Positions 28,183-35,857 of a stretch of 64,000 nt of DNA are shown piece after piece. Origin of the DNA: GCA-2746605 sp963704835 (GTDB lineage: Bacteria > Bacteroidota > Ignavibacteria > Ignavibacteriales > Melioribacteraceae); assembly GCA_963704835.1 (NCBI GenBank), contig CAVPHW010000032.1:62001-126000 (forward strand), written 5' to 3'. The notes under the pieces are model-generated. The model was given only the letters and a program-made list of their open reading frames with translations, did not search any database and had not been told where the DNA came from. Position numbers and translations under genes: made by a program. The stretch's first letter is position 1. Each line of letters opens with the position of its first letter.

Positions 28183-30003
28183 TTATTTCTTACTTTTTAT
28201 TGAAGATTCTAAAGTATCAATAATTTCTTCTATATTTTTGTAGATAATACCATTATTATCGTTACCAACGGCACTCGGTGAAAATCTAGCGAATTCACAT
28301 TTTTCTGAAATTTGTGTCAGATTTTTAATAAAGTTTTCATCGAGATTATAAGTTTTTAATTTTTCAATAGCTCTATCTAAAGTGAATTCAGCTTGCTGAA
28401 TACCTAATTTATCTCCAAGAAAATTAAACAGAGCTGCAGAAAGACTATTATAATAACCACTAAGCTCATTTCTTTCTTGTGCTTTTGATGCATCTTTTAA
28501 TCTCTGTTTTGCAACCTTTGAAGCTTTTTGAAATTTAAGTAGGGATAAGTTTTTCGCCAATTTATTTTGTTTACTGTTAAAAATAATCAACATCAATAAA
28601 ATTCCTAACGGTAATATTAAACCAACCCAAAATAGAACGGTAATTTTACCAATTTCTTCTCTTTTAATAAAGCTAGAATTATTTGTTTTAATGAATCTAA
28701 TATCTTCGTTTAGCAGTTTTACATCTTCCTTTGAATAACCAGAAACGCTTTGAGCGTTTTGACCTGAGCCTTGCTTAATGTCTATTGAAAATGATTTCGA
28801 TTTTAAAGTAACATAATCTCTTTTGTTCAAATCGTAATAAGTGAATTCAAGAGGAGGAATTTCTTTTATCCCAGGAATTCTAGGAACAATTAAAAACTCA
28901 ATATCTTTTCTACCGGAAATAACATTTCCTCTATTAATCTTTTCATTTGTCTTTGGTTCATATTTTTCAAATCCAATTGGAAAACTAATTTCAGGAAGTT
29001 TTACAAGAGCAATATTTCCAGTTCCAGAAATTTTGGTTTTAACTGTAATTGCCTCGTTTAATTCTACACTACTTTTATCAAGTTCAACATCAAACTCAAA
29101 ATTTCCAACAGAACCAGAAAATGAACTTGGCACATTGCTGCTAGGCAAAGGATCGACTTTGATATTTACTCTATTTGATTTAGCTAGATGTTCAATTGTT
29201 TCTGACCTTCCGAAAAATGAATCGTTAAAAAAATCATCAAAAATATCGTTTCTTCCACGTTTTGATTTAACAATTACAGGAACCTTTAATTCGAACGGAG
29301 TTAATGTTAGATCTCCACTCTTAGTCGGAAACAAGGCAACTCTTTTAATTGTAGCAGCTCGGAAACGTTCTCCATCATACATTTCAGTGCCGAATTGAAT
29401 GTTCTGAGCTGTTTCTAAATCTTCTGACCAAAATCCATTGAATGTAGGTAGCTTAGAAATTTGAGGAGAAGAAATATTGAGTTTTGTATATAATTTGTAA
29501 GTAACAGTTAGTTGCTCGCCTTGTATAATTCTAGATTTATTTGGGATTGCTCTAATAAAAACACTTTTATTAAGCTCATCTTGGCTAATACCCAAATTTT
29601 TATCAACTTGCTGTTGAGTTGAAGTTCCCTTAACAATGCTAATGGTAGTTGGAGCGCTAGTTAGATTTTTTGTAATGTAAGTTAATGAAGCACTTCCAAT
29701 ATTTGCAGTTCCAACTTCTTCTGCAACAACAACAAATGAATAAGTAAGTGAACCAGAAACTTGACCATTAATAATTTGCATACTTCTCGATTCATTTGGT
29801 CCGCTTAAAACCTTTAAACCACTAAAAGTAGGGGGCTTAAAATTACTTATCTTATTTATATCGCCATTCTGAAAGGTGAAATAGATTTGAAATCGTTCAT
29901 TTTGTGCTACGGTTGATTTATCAGCAGAGACATTAAATTCTTGTGCAAATAAATTCGCGGCTAAAAGCAATAAGGTGAACAAAGTAATTTTTAGTTTATC
30001 CAT
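28183..30003 (-). CDS. batD: BatD: oxygen-tolerance protein
   Basis: This protein of 606 residues has a signal peptide (cut after FAQ) and a long periplasmic part of immunoglobulin-like beta domains (residues about 20-430; GEQLTVTYKLYTKLNISSPQIS and SSVELNEAITVKTKISGTGNIALVKLPEISFP are typical). One membrane helix lies near 455-475 and a helical cytoplasmic tail of about 130 residues follows. BatD is predicted to act with the BatA/B von Willebrand proteins at the membrane. It sits between batC and batE with gaps of only a few bases. Confidence 0.85.
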   Translation of the reverse strand: MDKLKITLFTLLLLAANLFAQEFNVSADKSTVAQNERFQIYFTFQNGDINKISNFKPPTFSGLKVLSGPNESRSMQIINGQVSGSLTYSFVVVAEEVGTANIGSASLTYITKNLTSAPTTISIVKGTSTQQQVDKNLGISQDELNKSVFIRAIPNKSRIIQGEQLTVTYKLYTKLNISSPQISKLPTFNGFWSEDLETAQNIQFGTEMYDGERFRAATIKRVALFPTKSGDLTLTPFELKVPVIVKSKRGRNDIFDDFFNDSFFGRSETIEHLAKSNRVNIKVDPLPSSNVPSSFSGSVGNFEFDVELDKSSVELNEAITVKTKISGTGNIALVKLPEISFPIGFEKYEPKTNEKINRGNVISGRKDIEFLIVPRIPGIKEIPPLEFTYYDLNKRDYVTLKSKSFSIDIKQGSGQNAQSVSGYSKEDVKLLNEDIRFIKTNNSSFIKREEIGKITVLFWVGLILPLGILLMLIIFNSKQNKLAKNLSLLKFQKASKVAKQRLKDASKAQERNELSGYYNSLSAALFNFLGDKLGIQQAEFTLDRAIEKLKTYNLDENFIKNLTQISEKCEFARFSPSAVGNDNNGIIYKNIEEIIDTLESSIKSKK

Positions 30004-30010
30004 AATACTT

Positions 30011-30727
30011 TTACCAATCTTTTTCTACATTGGATTTTTTAGTTTTCTGCTCTCTCATTTTTTTCTGTAGTTCAGCTTCATTATTTTTTAATGCATCAAG
30101 TATTCTTTGGGCTTCATCTTTAGAAATTTCATCTTTTGGCTCAGGTTGTTGTTGTTCATTTTGTTGTTCTTTAGATTGATCTTTCTGATCTTCTTTTTGC
30201 TGATCCTTCTGCTGCTCTTTATTTTCGTCTTCTTTATTTTGATCTTTGTTCTGATCTTGATCTTGATCCTGATTATCTTGGTTCTGCTGATTTTGCATCT
30301 GCTTTATGGCATAAGAAAGATTGTACTTAGTTTCCATATCATTTGGATTTAACTTTAATGCTTCTCGATATGCACCAATACTTTCTTTCAATTTTTGAGC
30401 TTTTAATAAGGAGTTTCCAATATTGTGAAAAATTTTCCCCTTTAGTTCATCAGTTTCTGCAAGAGGGAAAGAATTTTTGAATTCTTCTATAGCTTCCTCA
30501 AACCTACCTTGCTTATAAATTGCATCTCCATGGTTAAATTTTGATTCAAAACTCTCAATATCAGCTTCAATTGCTTTTTTAAAATTCACTTCTGATTCAG
30601 CAAATTTATTCTCTTCGTAAGAATCAACGCCATCATTAATTAAACCTCTTGTTGATTGTGCAAATTGTGTAGAGAAAAAACAAACAAGCAATAAAAATAT
30701 TATATGATTGAAATTTATCTTAAACAT
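30011..30727 (-). CDS. batC: BatC: TPR protein with low-complexity acidic/Gln tail
   Basis: This secreted TPR protein has about 238 residues. I favour the start at 30727 (MFKINFNHIIFLLLVCFF), which gives a clean signal peptide and overlaps the batB stop by 8 bases, over a start 24 bases further up. Three TPR-like units occupy residues about 30-135 (NPNDMETKYNLSYAIKQM). The next 60 residues are almost entirely Gln, Asp, Lys, Glu and Asn, an unstructured segment also seen in other BatC proteins. It ends EKDW. The tail produces a long hydrophobic antisense frame that is not a gene. Confidence 0.8.
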   Translation of the reverse strand: MFKINFNHIIFLLLVCFFSTQFAQSTRGLINDGVDSYEENKFAESEVNFKKAIEADIESFESKFNHGDAIYKQGRFEEAIEEFKNSFPLAETDELKGKIFHNIGNSLLKAQKLKESIGAYREALKLNPNDMETKYNLSYAIKQMQNQQNQDNQDQDQDQNKDQNKEDENKEQQKDQQKEDQKDQSKEQQNEQQQPEPKDEISKDEAQRILDALKNNEAELQKKMREQKTKKSNVEKDW

Positions 30728-31757
30728 CTTCTTCACTTTCAAATTTTTCAAAAAATTTAGATTTCTGTTCCTTAATAATAATTTCCAACAACAAAATTAA
30801 AAGAGCCGGTATTAAAAAGTAATAATATCTATCTTCATATTCTGTGATTTTCGTTGCTCCAAATTCGGAACCTTCTAAACTTGCTAGATCATTATAAATC
30901 ATCTCCAACTCATCATCTGTATTGGAACCACGGTAGTATTGACCGTTTCCTTTACTTGTGATTTGTTGAAGTGTTTTTTCGTCAAGTTTGGTTAAAACAA
31001 CATTCCCACTTCTATCTTTCTTGTAGCCGATCTGAGTTCCACCATCATTGTACATTGGAATAGGAACTCCTTGTGGAGAACCCAAACCAATTGAATAGAT
31101 TTTTACTCCTAAATTATTTGATTCCTCAAGAATATTATCTAAGTCGCCTTCGTGATCTTCACCATCAGTAATTATTACAATCGCTTTTTGAGTTTCTTCA
31201 TCTTTCTTAAATGAATTTAAAGCAAGCTTAATTGCGGGTCCAATTGCAGTTCCAGGTTGAGGTACAGATTTAACAGAAACAGCAGAAAGGAATAAATTTG
31301 CAGCCGAATAATCAGTGGTTAATGGAAATTGGATAAATGCCTGTCCCGAAAAAATAATTAATCCAATTCTATCACCTTGTAACTTCTGTATTAATTTAGA
31401 AATCTCATGTTTCGCTTTTTCTAAACGGCTAGGTTTTATATCCTCAGCCTTCATGCTTAGCGAGACATCGAGCAGAATATAAACATCTATTCCAACCTGC
31501 TTAACTTCTTCAATTTTAGAACCAACCTGCGGATTTGCTACAGCAAAAATTAATAGTACAATTGATAATATTATTAATCCATTCTTAACAATAGTTTTTA
31601 TCGCACTTCTTCTTGGGAATAAAACTTTGTGCAATTTTATATTTGCAAATTTTTCTAATAATAAATTTTGATTTCTTGTTGCATACCAAATTAATGCGAT
31701 AAGAATTGGGATTAAGTACAATCCATACAGATATTCACTATGTGCAAACTTAACCAT
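30720..31757 (-). CDS. batB: BatB: von Willebrand factor A membrane protein
   Basis: This protein of 345 residues has membrane helices near the N-terminus (about 10-26 and 56-76), a VWA domain at about 90-280, and a C-terminal helix (YYYFLIPALLILLLEIII). The metal-ion-dependent adhesion site is intact: D97-V-S99-L-S101, a Thr near 170 and a TDGEDHEGD motif. It is a close relative of the neighbouring batA. BatB with BatA probably forms a MIDAS-dependent complex in the inner membrane. It lies six bases after batA. Confidence 0.85.
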   Translation of the reverse strand: MVKFAHSEYLYGLYLIPILIALIWYATRNQNLLLEKFANIKLHKVLFPRRSAIKTIVKNGLIILSIVLLIFAVANPQVGSKIEEVKQVGIDVYILLDVSLSMKAEDIKPSRLEKAKHEISKLIQKLQGDRIGLIIFSGQAFIQFPLTTDYSAANLFLSAVSVKSVPQPGTAIGPAIKLALNSFKKDEETQKAIVIITDGEDHEGDLDNILEESNNLGVKIYSIGLGSPQGVPIPMYNDGGTQIGYKKDRSGNVVLTKLDEKTLQQITSKGNGQYYRGSNTDDELEMIYNDLASLEGSEFGATKITEYEDRYYYFLIPALLILLLEIIIKEQKSKFFEKFESEEDV

Positions 31758-31763
31758 ATATTT

Positions 31764-32759
31764 CTAAGGTAATTTTCTTAAATAGGTTTTTGATAAAACT
31801 AGTTCTAACAAAATAAAAAACAATCCGGCTGCTAACCATCCATAAAACAACTCTTTAGCTTTTCTATAACTTGTTATTTCAACACGAGTCTTTTCTAAAG
31901 TATCAATTATTTTATAAATTTCTTCCAACTTTTTATTGTCAGTTGCTCTATAATAATTTCCATCAGTAATTTTCGCAACTTCATTCAACACTTTTTCATC
32001 TATTTCAACCGGTACCATCTGGTATCGTTTTCCAAAGGGTGTCTGAAAAGGATAGGGAGCTTCTCCCATTGTTCCAACTCCAACAGTATAAACTCTTATC
32101 CCAAATTTTTTAGCAATTTGAGCTGCAGTAATCGGATCAATCTCACCGCTATTATTAACTCCATCTGTTAAAAGAATTATGACTTTGCTTTTGGCTTTAC
32201 TATCTTTTAAACGATTTACACCATTTGCAATAGCAGTTCCAATGGCAGTACCATCTTCAATAATTCCACTTTTTATTTCTTTTAATAATCCTCTTAAAAC
32301 GGGATAATCAATTGTAAGTGGACATTGTGTAAAACTTTCACTAGCAAATACTACTAATCCAATCTTGTCTGTAGTTCTGCCGGCGACAAATTCATCAATC
32401 ACATTTTTTGCAGCTTCTAATCTATTTGGTTTAAAATCCTCTGCGAGCATACTGCCAGAGATATCTAAAAGCATTGCAACATCTATTCCTTCGGTATAAA
32501 CATTTTCACCGGAAGAAAATGATTGTGGTCTAGAAAGGGCAATAATCAAAAGAGAAAGTGCTATAAGTCTTAAAATCATTGGTAAATGTCTAAGTCTTTC
32601 TCGCAAGGTCTTATTAAGTCCACGAAATATTTCAAGGTTAGAATAAGTAATTGCTGCAGATCTTTTTCTATTTTGCTTCCAATACCAAAACATGATTAAA
32701 GGAATTAGAAGAAGAAAGTAGAGTACATATGGAAAAGCAAATGTGATATTATTGAACAC
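31764..32759 (-). CDS. batA: BatA: von Willebrand factor A membrane protein
   Basis: This protein of 331 residues has the same layout as BatB: two N-terminal helices, a VWA domain with D99-I-S101-G-S103, LTDGVNNSGEIDP, and a C-terminal helix (GWLAAGLFFILLELVLSKTYL). The order moxR, DUF58, DUF4381-like, batA, batB is the usual one for this operon. The start overlaps the upstream gene by 11 bases, which implies coupled translation. Confidence 0.85.
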   Translation of the reverse strand: MFNNITFAFPYVLYFLLLIPLIMFWYWKQNRKRSAAITYSNLEIFRGLNKTLRERLRHLPMILRLIALSLLIIALSRPQSFSSGENVYTEGIDVAMLLDISGSMLAEDFKPNRLEAAKNVIDEFVAGRTTDKIGLVVFASESFTQCPLTIDYPVLRGLLKEIKSGIIEDGTAIGTAIANGVNRLKDSKAKSKVIILLTDGVNNSGEIDPITAAQIAKKFGIRVYTVGVGTMGEAPYPFQTPFGKRYQMVPVEIDEKVLNEVAKITDGNYYRATDNKKLEEIYKIIDTLEKTRVEITSYRKAKELFYGWLAAGLFFILLELVLSKTYLRKLP

Positions 32760-33693
32760 GGCTTACTCCTACCACAAATTCTTCTTCTTGTTTTGTTTTC
32801 TGAACAATTTCATAGGCTTGGTTCATCATTTCTTCGTTTACCGAAGATAGAGGAATAAATTTAGCAAATTTAACCATATCAGCATTTTCTAAAAATCCTT
32901 GAGTCGTATCTATCATTTTTTGGTTATCCATAACTCTATTTAAGATAGCAACTGTTTGTGCAGTTGTCATCTCTAATGAGTTAAATTGATATCTACCTTC
33001 AAAATATTTTCTAATTATCTCTGTAATTTCAGAATGATAACCCTTTATATCACCTTGCTGCCATAATTTTTTTTCTTTAAGTGCATCCAATTTTTGAAGA
33101 ATAATAATATGAAATGGCAAAGGTGGCGCCTTTATAGTTTTTCTTTCTTCACCAGTAGGCTTTTTGAACTTTTTATATAGATAATATCCGATTAGGGACA
33201 ATAGCAGCAATGATGCAAATATGATTAACCAAAAAAACCAAGGGAAAGGAATTCTAATTGGTTCTTTAATATCCTTTATATCTTCAGCTTGGTTCACCTC
33301 AAGAGTGTGAATAAAAATTGTAACTTCATTTGAATTAGCAGTTAAAGGTTCAGAATTATTCCCAACAAAATAAGTTACTTGAATCGCTGGGATTACAACT
33401 CTAGACGAATCATACCCTGAAAGAATATAATTGAATTGCTGAATGTTTTTATTATCCTCATCAAATGTAGCGGGCAGAACTTTTATTACTTCTAATGGAG
33501 CAAGTTTATCGGTTAATGTTGGAGGAGCTATTCTGATGCCATCGCTATGTTCAACTAGAATGCTAAAATTTATATAATCACCAACCAAATAATCTGATGT
33601 ATCTGTACTTGCAGAAACATTAATGCTTTGAGCAAAAATACTGAATGTGAATAGTGAGAAATGGATAATCAAAATTCTTAAAATCTTTACCAT
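32749..33693 (-). CDS. Bat-operon membrane protein (DUF4381-like)
   Basis: This protein of 314 residues has a signal peptide (cut after FAQ), a periplasmic BatD-like beta domain of about 120 residues (DYLVGDYINFSILVEHSDGIRIAPP), a membrane helix at about 155-175, and a cytoplasmic helical part (LWQQGDIKGYHSEITEIIRKYFEGRYQFNSLEMTTAQTV) that resembles DUF4381/BatD C-termini. It overlaps DUF58 and batA by a few bases. The role is probably structural in the same complex. It was assigned by position and pattern rather than by a strong motif. Confidence 0.7.
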   Translation of the reverse strand: MVKILRILIIHFSLFTFSIFAQSINVSASTDTSDYLVGDYINFSILVEHSDGIRIAPPTLTDKLAPLEVIKVLPATFDEDNKNIQQFNYILSGYDSSRVVIPAIQVTYFVGNNSEPLTANSNEVTIFIHTLEVNQAEDIKDIKEPIRIPFPWFFWLIIFASLLLLSLIGYYLYKKFKKPTGEERKTIKAPPLPFHIIILQKLDALKEKKLWQQGDIKGYHSEITEIIRKYFEGRYQFNSLEMTTAQTVAILNRVMDNQKMIDTTQGFLENADMVKFAKFIPLSSVNEEMMNQAYEIVQKTKQEEEFVVGVSRVQ

Positions 33694-34562
33694 CTTTTCT
33701 CGCGTAATTTAAAAAAGTCAATCAAAGGTCTCACGTAGGATGTCGATGTATCAATATTGATTGTATCAACTCTACTTTTTAAGAAAAGGTTATTTTGAAT
33801 ATCTCTTTTTTCTTGCATTTTCTTTGTGAAGTGATCCTGAACAATTTTACTACTAGTATCTAAATATCTTATCTCTCCAGTCTCCGCATCTTTGAATTTT
33901 ACTAATCCTGTTTTTAACATTTCTTTTTCTCTAGGATCTTCTAACATGATATTGATAAGATCGTGTTTTTTACTAATAATCTTCAATATTTTTTCATAAT
34001 CGGAATCAATAAAATCGGAAATTAAAAAAGCTATGCTTTTCTTTTTCACTGAATGATTGAAGTATTCCAGTGCGGCCTTAATATTAGTTCTATTTCCTTG
34101 AGGCTCAAAAGAAAGGATTTCTCTAACAATTCTTAATATATGACTTCTTCCTTTTTTAGGCGGAACAAATTTTTCAATTTGGTCAGTGAACAAAATTAAT
34201 CCGACTTTATCGCTATTCTTCATAGCTGAAAATGCTAATATTGCGGTTAATTCAGCGGCAATTCTTTGCTTGGTTTTCTCAACACTTCCAAATACTAAAG
34301 AGCCACTAAGATCTACCAAAAGCATAACTGTAAGCTCTCGTTCTTCTTCAAATATTTTTACAAAAGGATGTCCAAACCTCGCACTTACGTTCCAATCAAT
34401 AGTTCTAATATCATCCCCAATTTGATATTCTCTAACTTCAGAAAATTCCATTCCTCTTCCTTTAAAGACGGAATGATACTCTCCTGAGAAAACATCATTT
34501 ACTACACCTCTGGTTTTGATTTCTATTTGGCGTACCTGTTTTAGAATTTCTTTTGTTAACAT
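33687..34562 (-). CDS. DUF58 domain protein of the MoxR/Bat operon
   Basis: This protein of 291 residues is typical DUF58: GRGMEFSEVREYQIGDDIRTIDWNVSARFGHPFVKIFEEERELTV, then a VWA-like fold with LLVDLSGSLVFGS. It has no membrane helix, so it is the soluble short type common in Bat operons. MoxR ATPases and DUF58/VWA proteins act together as chaperone-like pairs that mature or insert cofactors in partner proteins. It starts seven bases after moxR and overlaps the next gene by seven. Confidence 0.85.
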   Translation of the reverse strand: MLTKEILKQVRQIEIKTRGVVNDVFSGEYHSVFKGRGMEFSEVREYQIGDDIRTIDWNVSARFGHPFVKIFEEERELTVMLLVDLSGSLVFGSVEKTKQRIAAELTAILAFSAMKNSDKVGLILFTDQIEKFVPPKKGRSHILRIVREILSFEPQGNRTNIKAALEYFNHSVKKKSIAFLISDFIDSDYEKILKIISKKHDLINIMLEDPREKEMLKTGLVKFKDAETGEIRYLDTSSKIVQDHFTKKMQEKRDIQNNLFLKSRVDTINIDTSTSYVRPLIDFFKLREKRW

Positions 34563-34568
34563 AATCTA

Positions 34569-35552
34569 TTACGGTACTTCAACTTTATTCAAAATATCTT
34601 CAATAATATTTTCCGAAGTAATTTCTTCAGCTTCAGCTTCATAAGTTACAGCAATTCTATGCCTTAAAACGTCCATGCAGATTGACCTAACATCTTCCGG
34701 AACTACATATCCTCTTCTCTTTAAAAAGGCATTTGCTCTCGCAGCTAAAGCTAAGTTAATTGTTGCTCTTGGTGAAGCACCATAGTTAATTAAATCGGTA
34801 AGATTAGACAACCCATAGTCGCCAGGTTTTCTTGTAGCAAACACAATATCAAGTATATATTTTTCAATTTTTTCATCAACATAAATATCATGTATTAGGT
34901 TTCTTGCTTTTAAAATATTATCAACTGTAACAACGGGTTTAACACTTTCGGGTTTTGATCCAACATTTCTATGTAGAATTCTCATCTCCTCTTCGCGTGT
35001 TGGATAAGTAATTTTAACTTTTAGCATAAATCGATCTACTTGAGCTTCAGGTAATGGATAAGTTCCTTCTTGCTCAATTGGATTTTGTGTAGCTAGAACC
35101 AAAAATGGTTCGGCTAATTTAAATGTATTTTGTCCAATTGTAACTTGGCGTTCTTGCATTGCTTCTAATAATGCACTTTGAACTTTTGCGGGAGCTCTAT
35201 TTATCTCATCAGCGAGAATAAAGTTTGAAAAAATAGGACCTTTTTTTATAGAAAAATTTCCCTCTTTTTGATTATAAATCATAGTACCAATTAAATCTGC
35301 CGGAAGTAGATCGGGAGTAAATTGTATTCTTTGAAATTTTGCATCCATGCAATTGGCAAGAGTATTTATGGCAAGAGTTTTAGCCAATCCGGGAACACCT
35401 TCAAGTAAAATATGTCCATTCCCAAGAAGTCCAATTACTAAGCGGTCAACCATATCTTTTTGACCAACAATTACTTTGCCGATCTCAGAAAGTAAGACAT
35501 CAACAAATTCACTTTCTTTTCTAATTTTTTCGTTCAGTTCTGTAATCTCCAA
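34569..35552 (-). CDS. moxR: MoxR-family AAA+ ATPase
   Basis: This ATPase of 327 residues belongs to the MoxR/RavA group. Walker A is EGVPGLAKT at 51-59; Walker B is in FILADEINRAPAKVQSALLEAMQERQV; sensor 1 is LATQNPIEQEGTYPLPEAQVDRF. The C-terminal lid (ASPRATINLALAARANAFLKRRGYV) is standard. As first gene of the operon it probably remodels the Bat/VWA membrane proteins at the cost of ATP. It is divergent from the threonine operon across a 305-bp gap. Confidence 0.9.
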   Translation of the reverse strand: MEITELNEKIRKESEFVDVLLSEIGKVIVGQKDMVDRLVIGLLGNGHILLEGVPGLAKTLAINTLANCMDAKFQRIQFTPDLLPADLIGTMIYNQKEGNFSIKKGPIFSNFILADEINRAPAKVQSALLEAMQERQVTIGQNTFKLAEPFLVLATQNPIEQEGTYPLPEAQVDRFMLKVKITYPTREEEMRILHRNVGSKPESVKPVVTVDNILKARNLIHDIYVDEKIEKYILDIVFATRKPGDYGLSNLTDLINYGASPRATINLALAARANAFLKRRGYVVPEDVRSICMDVLRHRIAVTYEAEAEEITSENIIEDILNKVEVP

Positions 35553-35857
35553 AATAGAATTCCTCTATAATTTTAATAATTGATTGTTTTTACAAATATT
35601 TTGACAATAAGTTTCATAAATATTTTTTCAAAATAAAAATTTATTACAATTTAGTAATATAGCAAAAATGATTGAATTTACTTCAAATATTGAATTATGA
35701 TTCCTTTTATTTAAATCACTTTTCTAGTGATTTTAAATAATTATACATGGAGTTTTATGGTTATACGCCAGAATTAGTAAAAGTTCAAATAAATCATTGT
35801 TCTTAACTAACTTAATTTATATTATATCAAATTGTATCAGAAAAATTATTAATCAAA
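35553..35857. other. Intergenic region between divergent moxR and thrA operons
   Basis: These 305 bases are strongly AT-rich and must hold both operon promoters. I see a TTGACA at 35601-35606 without a well-placed -10 box, one AT-rich hairpin (listed separately), and no convincing leader peptide or terminator. No coding signal is evident. Confidence 0.5.
35707..35740. promoter_or_regulatory. AT-rich hairpin upstream of thrA
   Basis: TTATTTAAATCACT (35707-35720) pairs with AGTGATTTTAAATAA (35726-35740) around a TTTCT loop, with one bulged T. The 14-bp stem lies 118 bases before the thrA start. With no T-run or leader peptide it is not a classical threonine attenuator; a repressor site or mRNA structure is more likely. 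Confidence 0.4.

Noticed and set aside
30107..30352. Plus-strand frame rich in Leu, Ile and Phe
   Set aside because: It is the antisense of the Gln/Asp/Lys tract of batC and has no start signals of its own.
35601..35623. TTGACA as thrA promoter
   Set aside because: No acceptable -10 sequence occurs at 16-18 bases.
35747..35806. Possible threonine leader peptide upstream of thrA
   Set aside because: The 19-codon frame has no run of Thr or Ile codons and no ribosome binding site.
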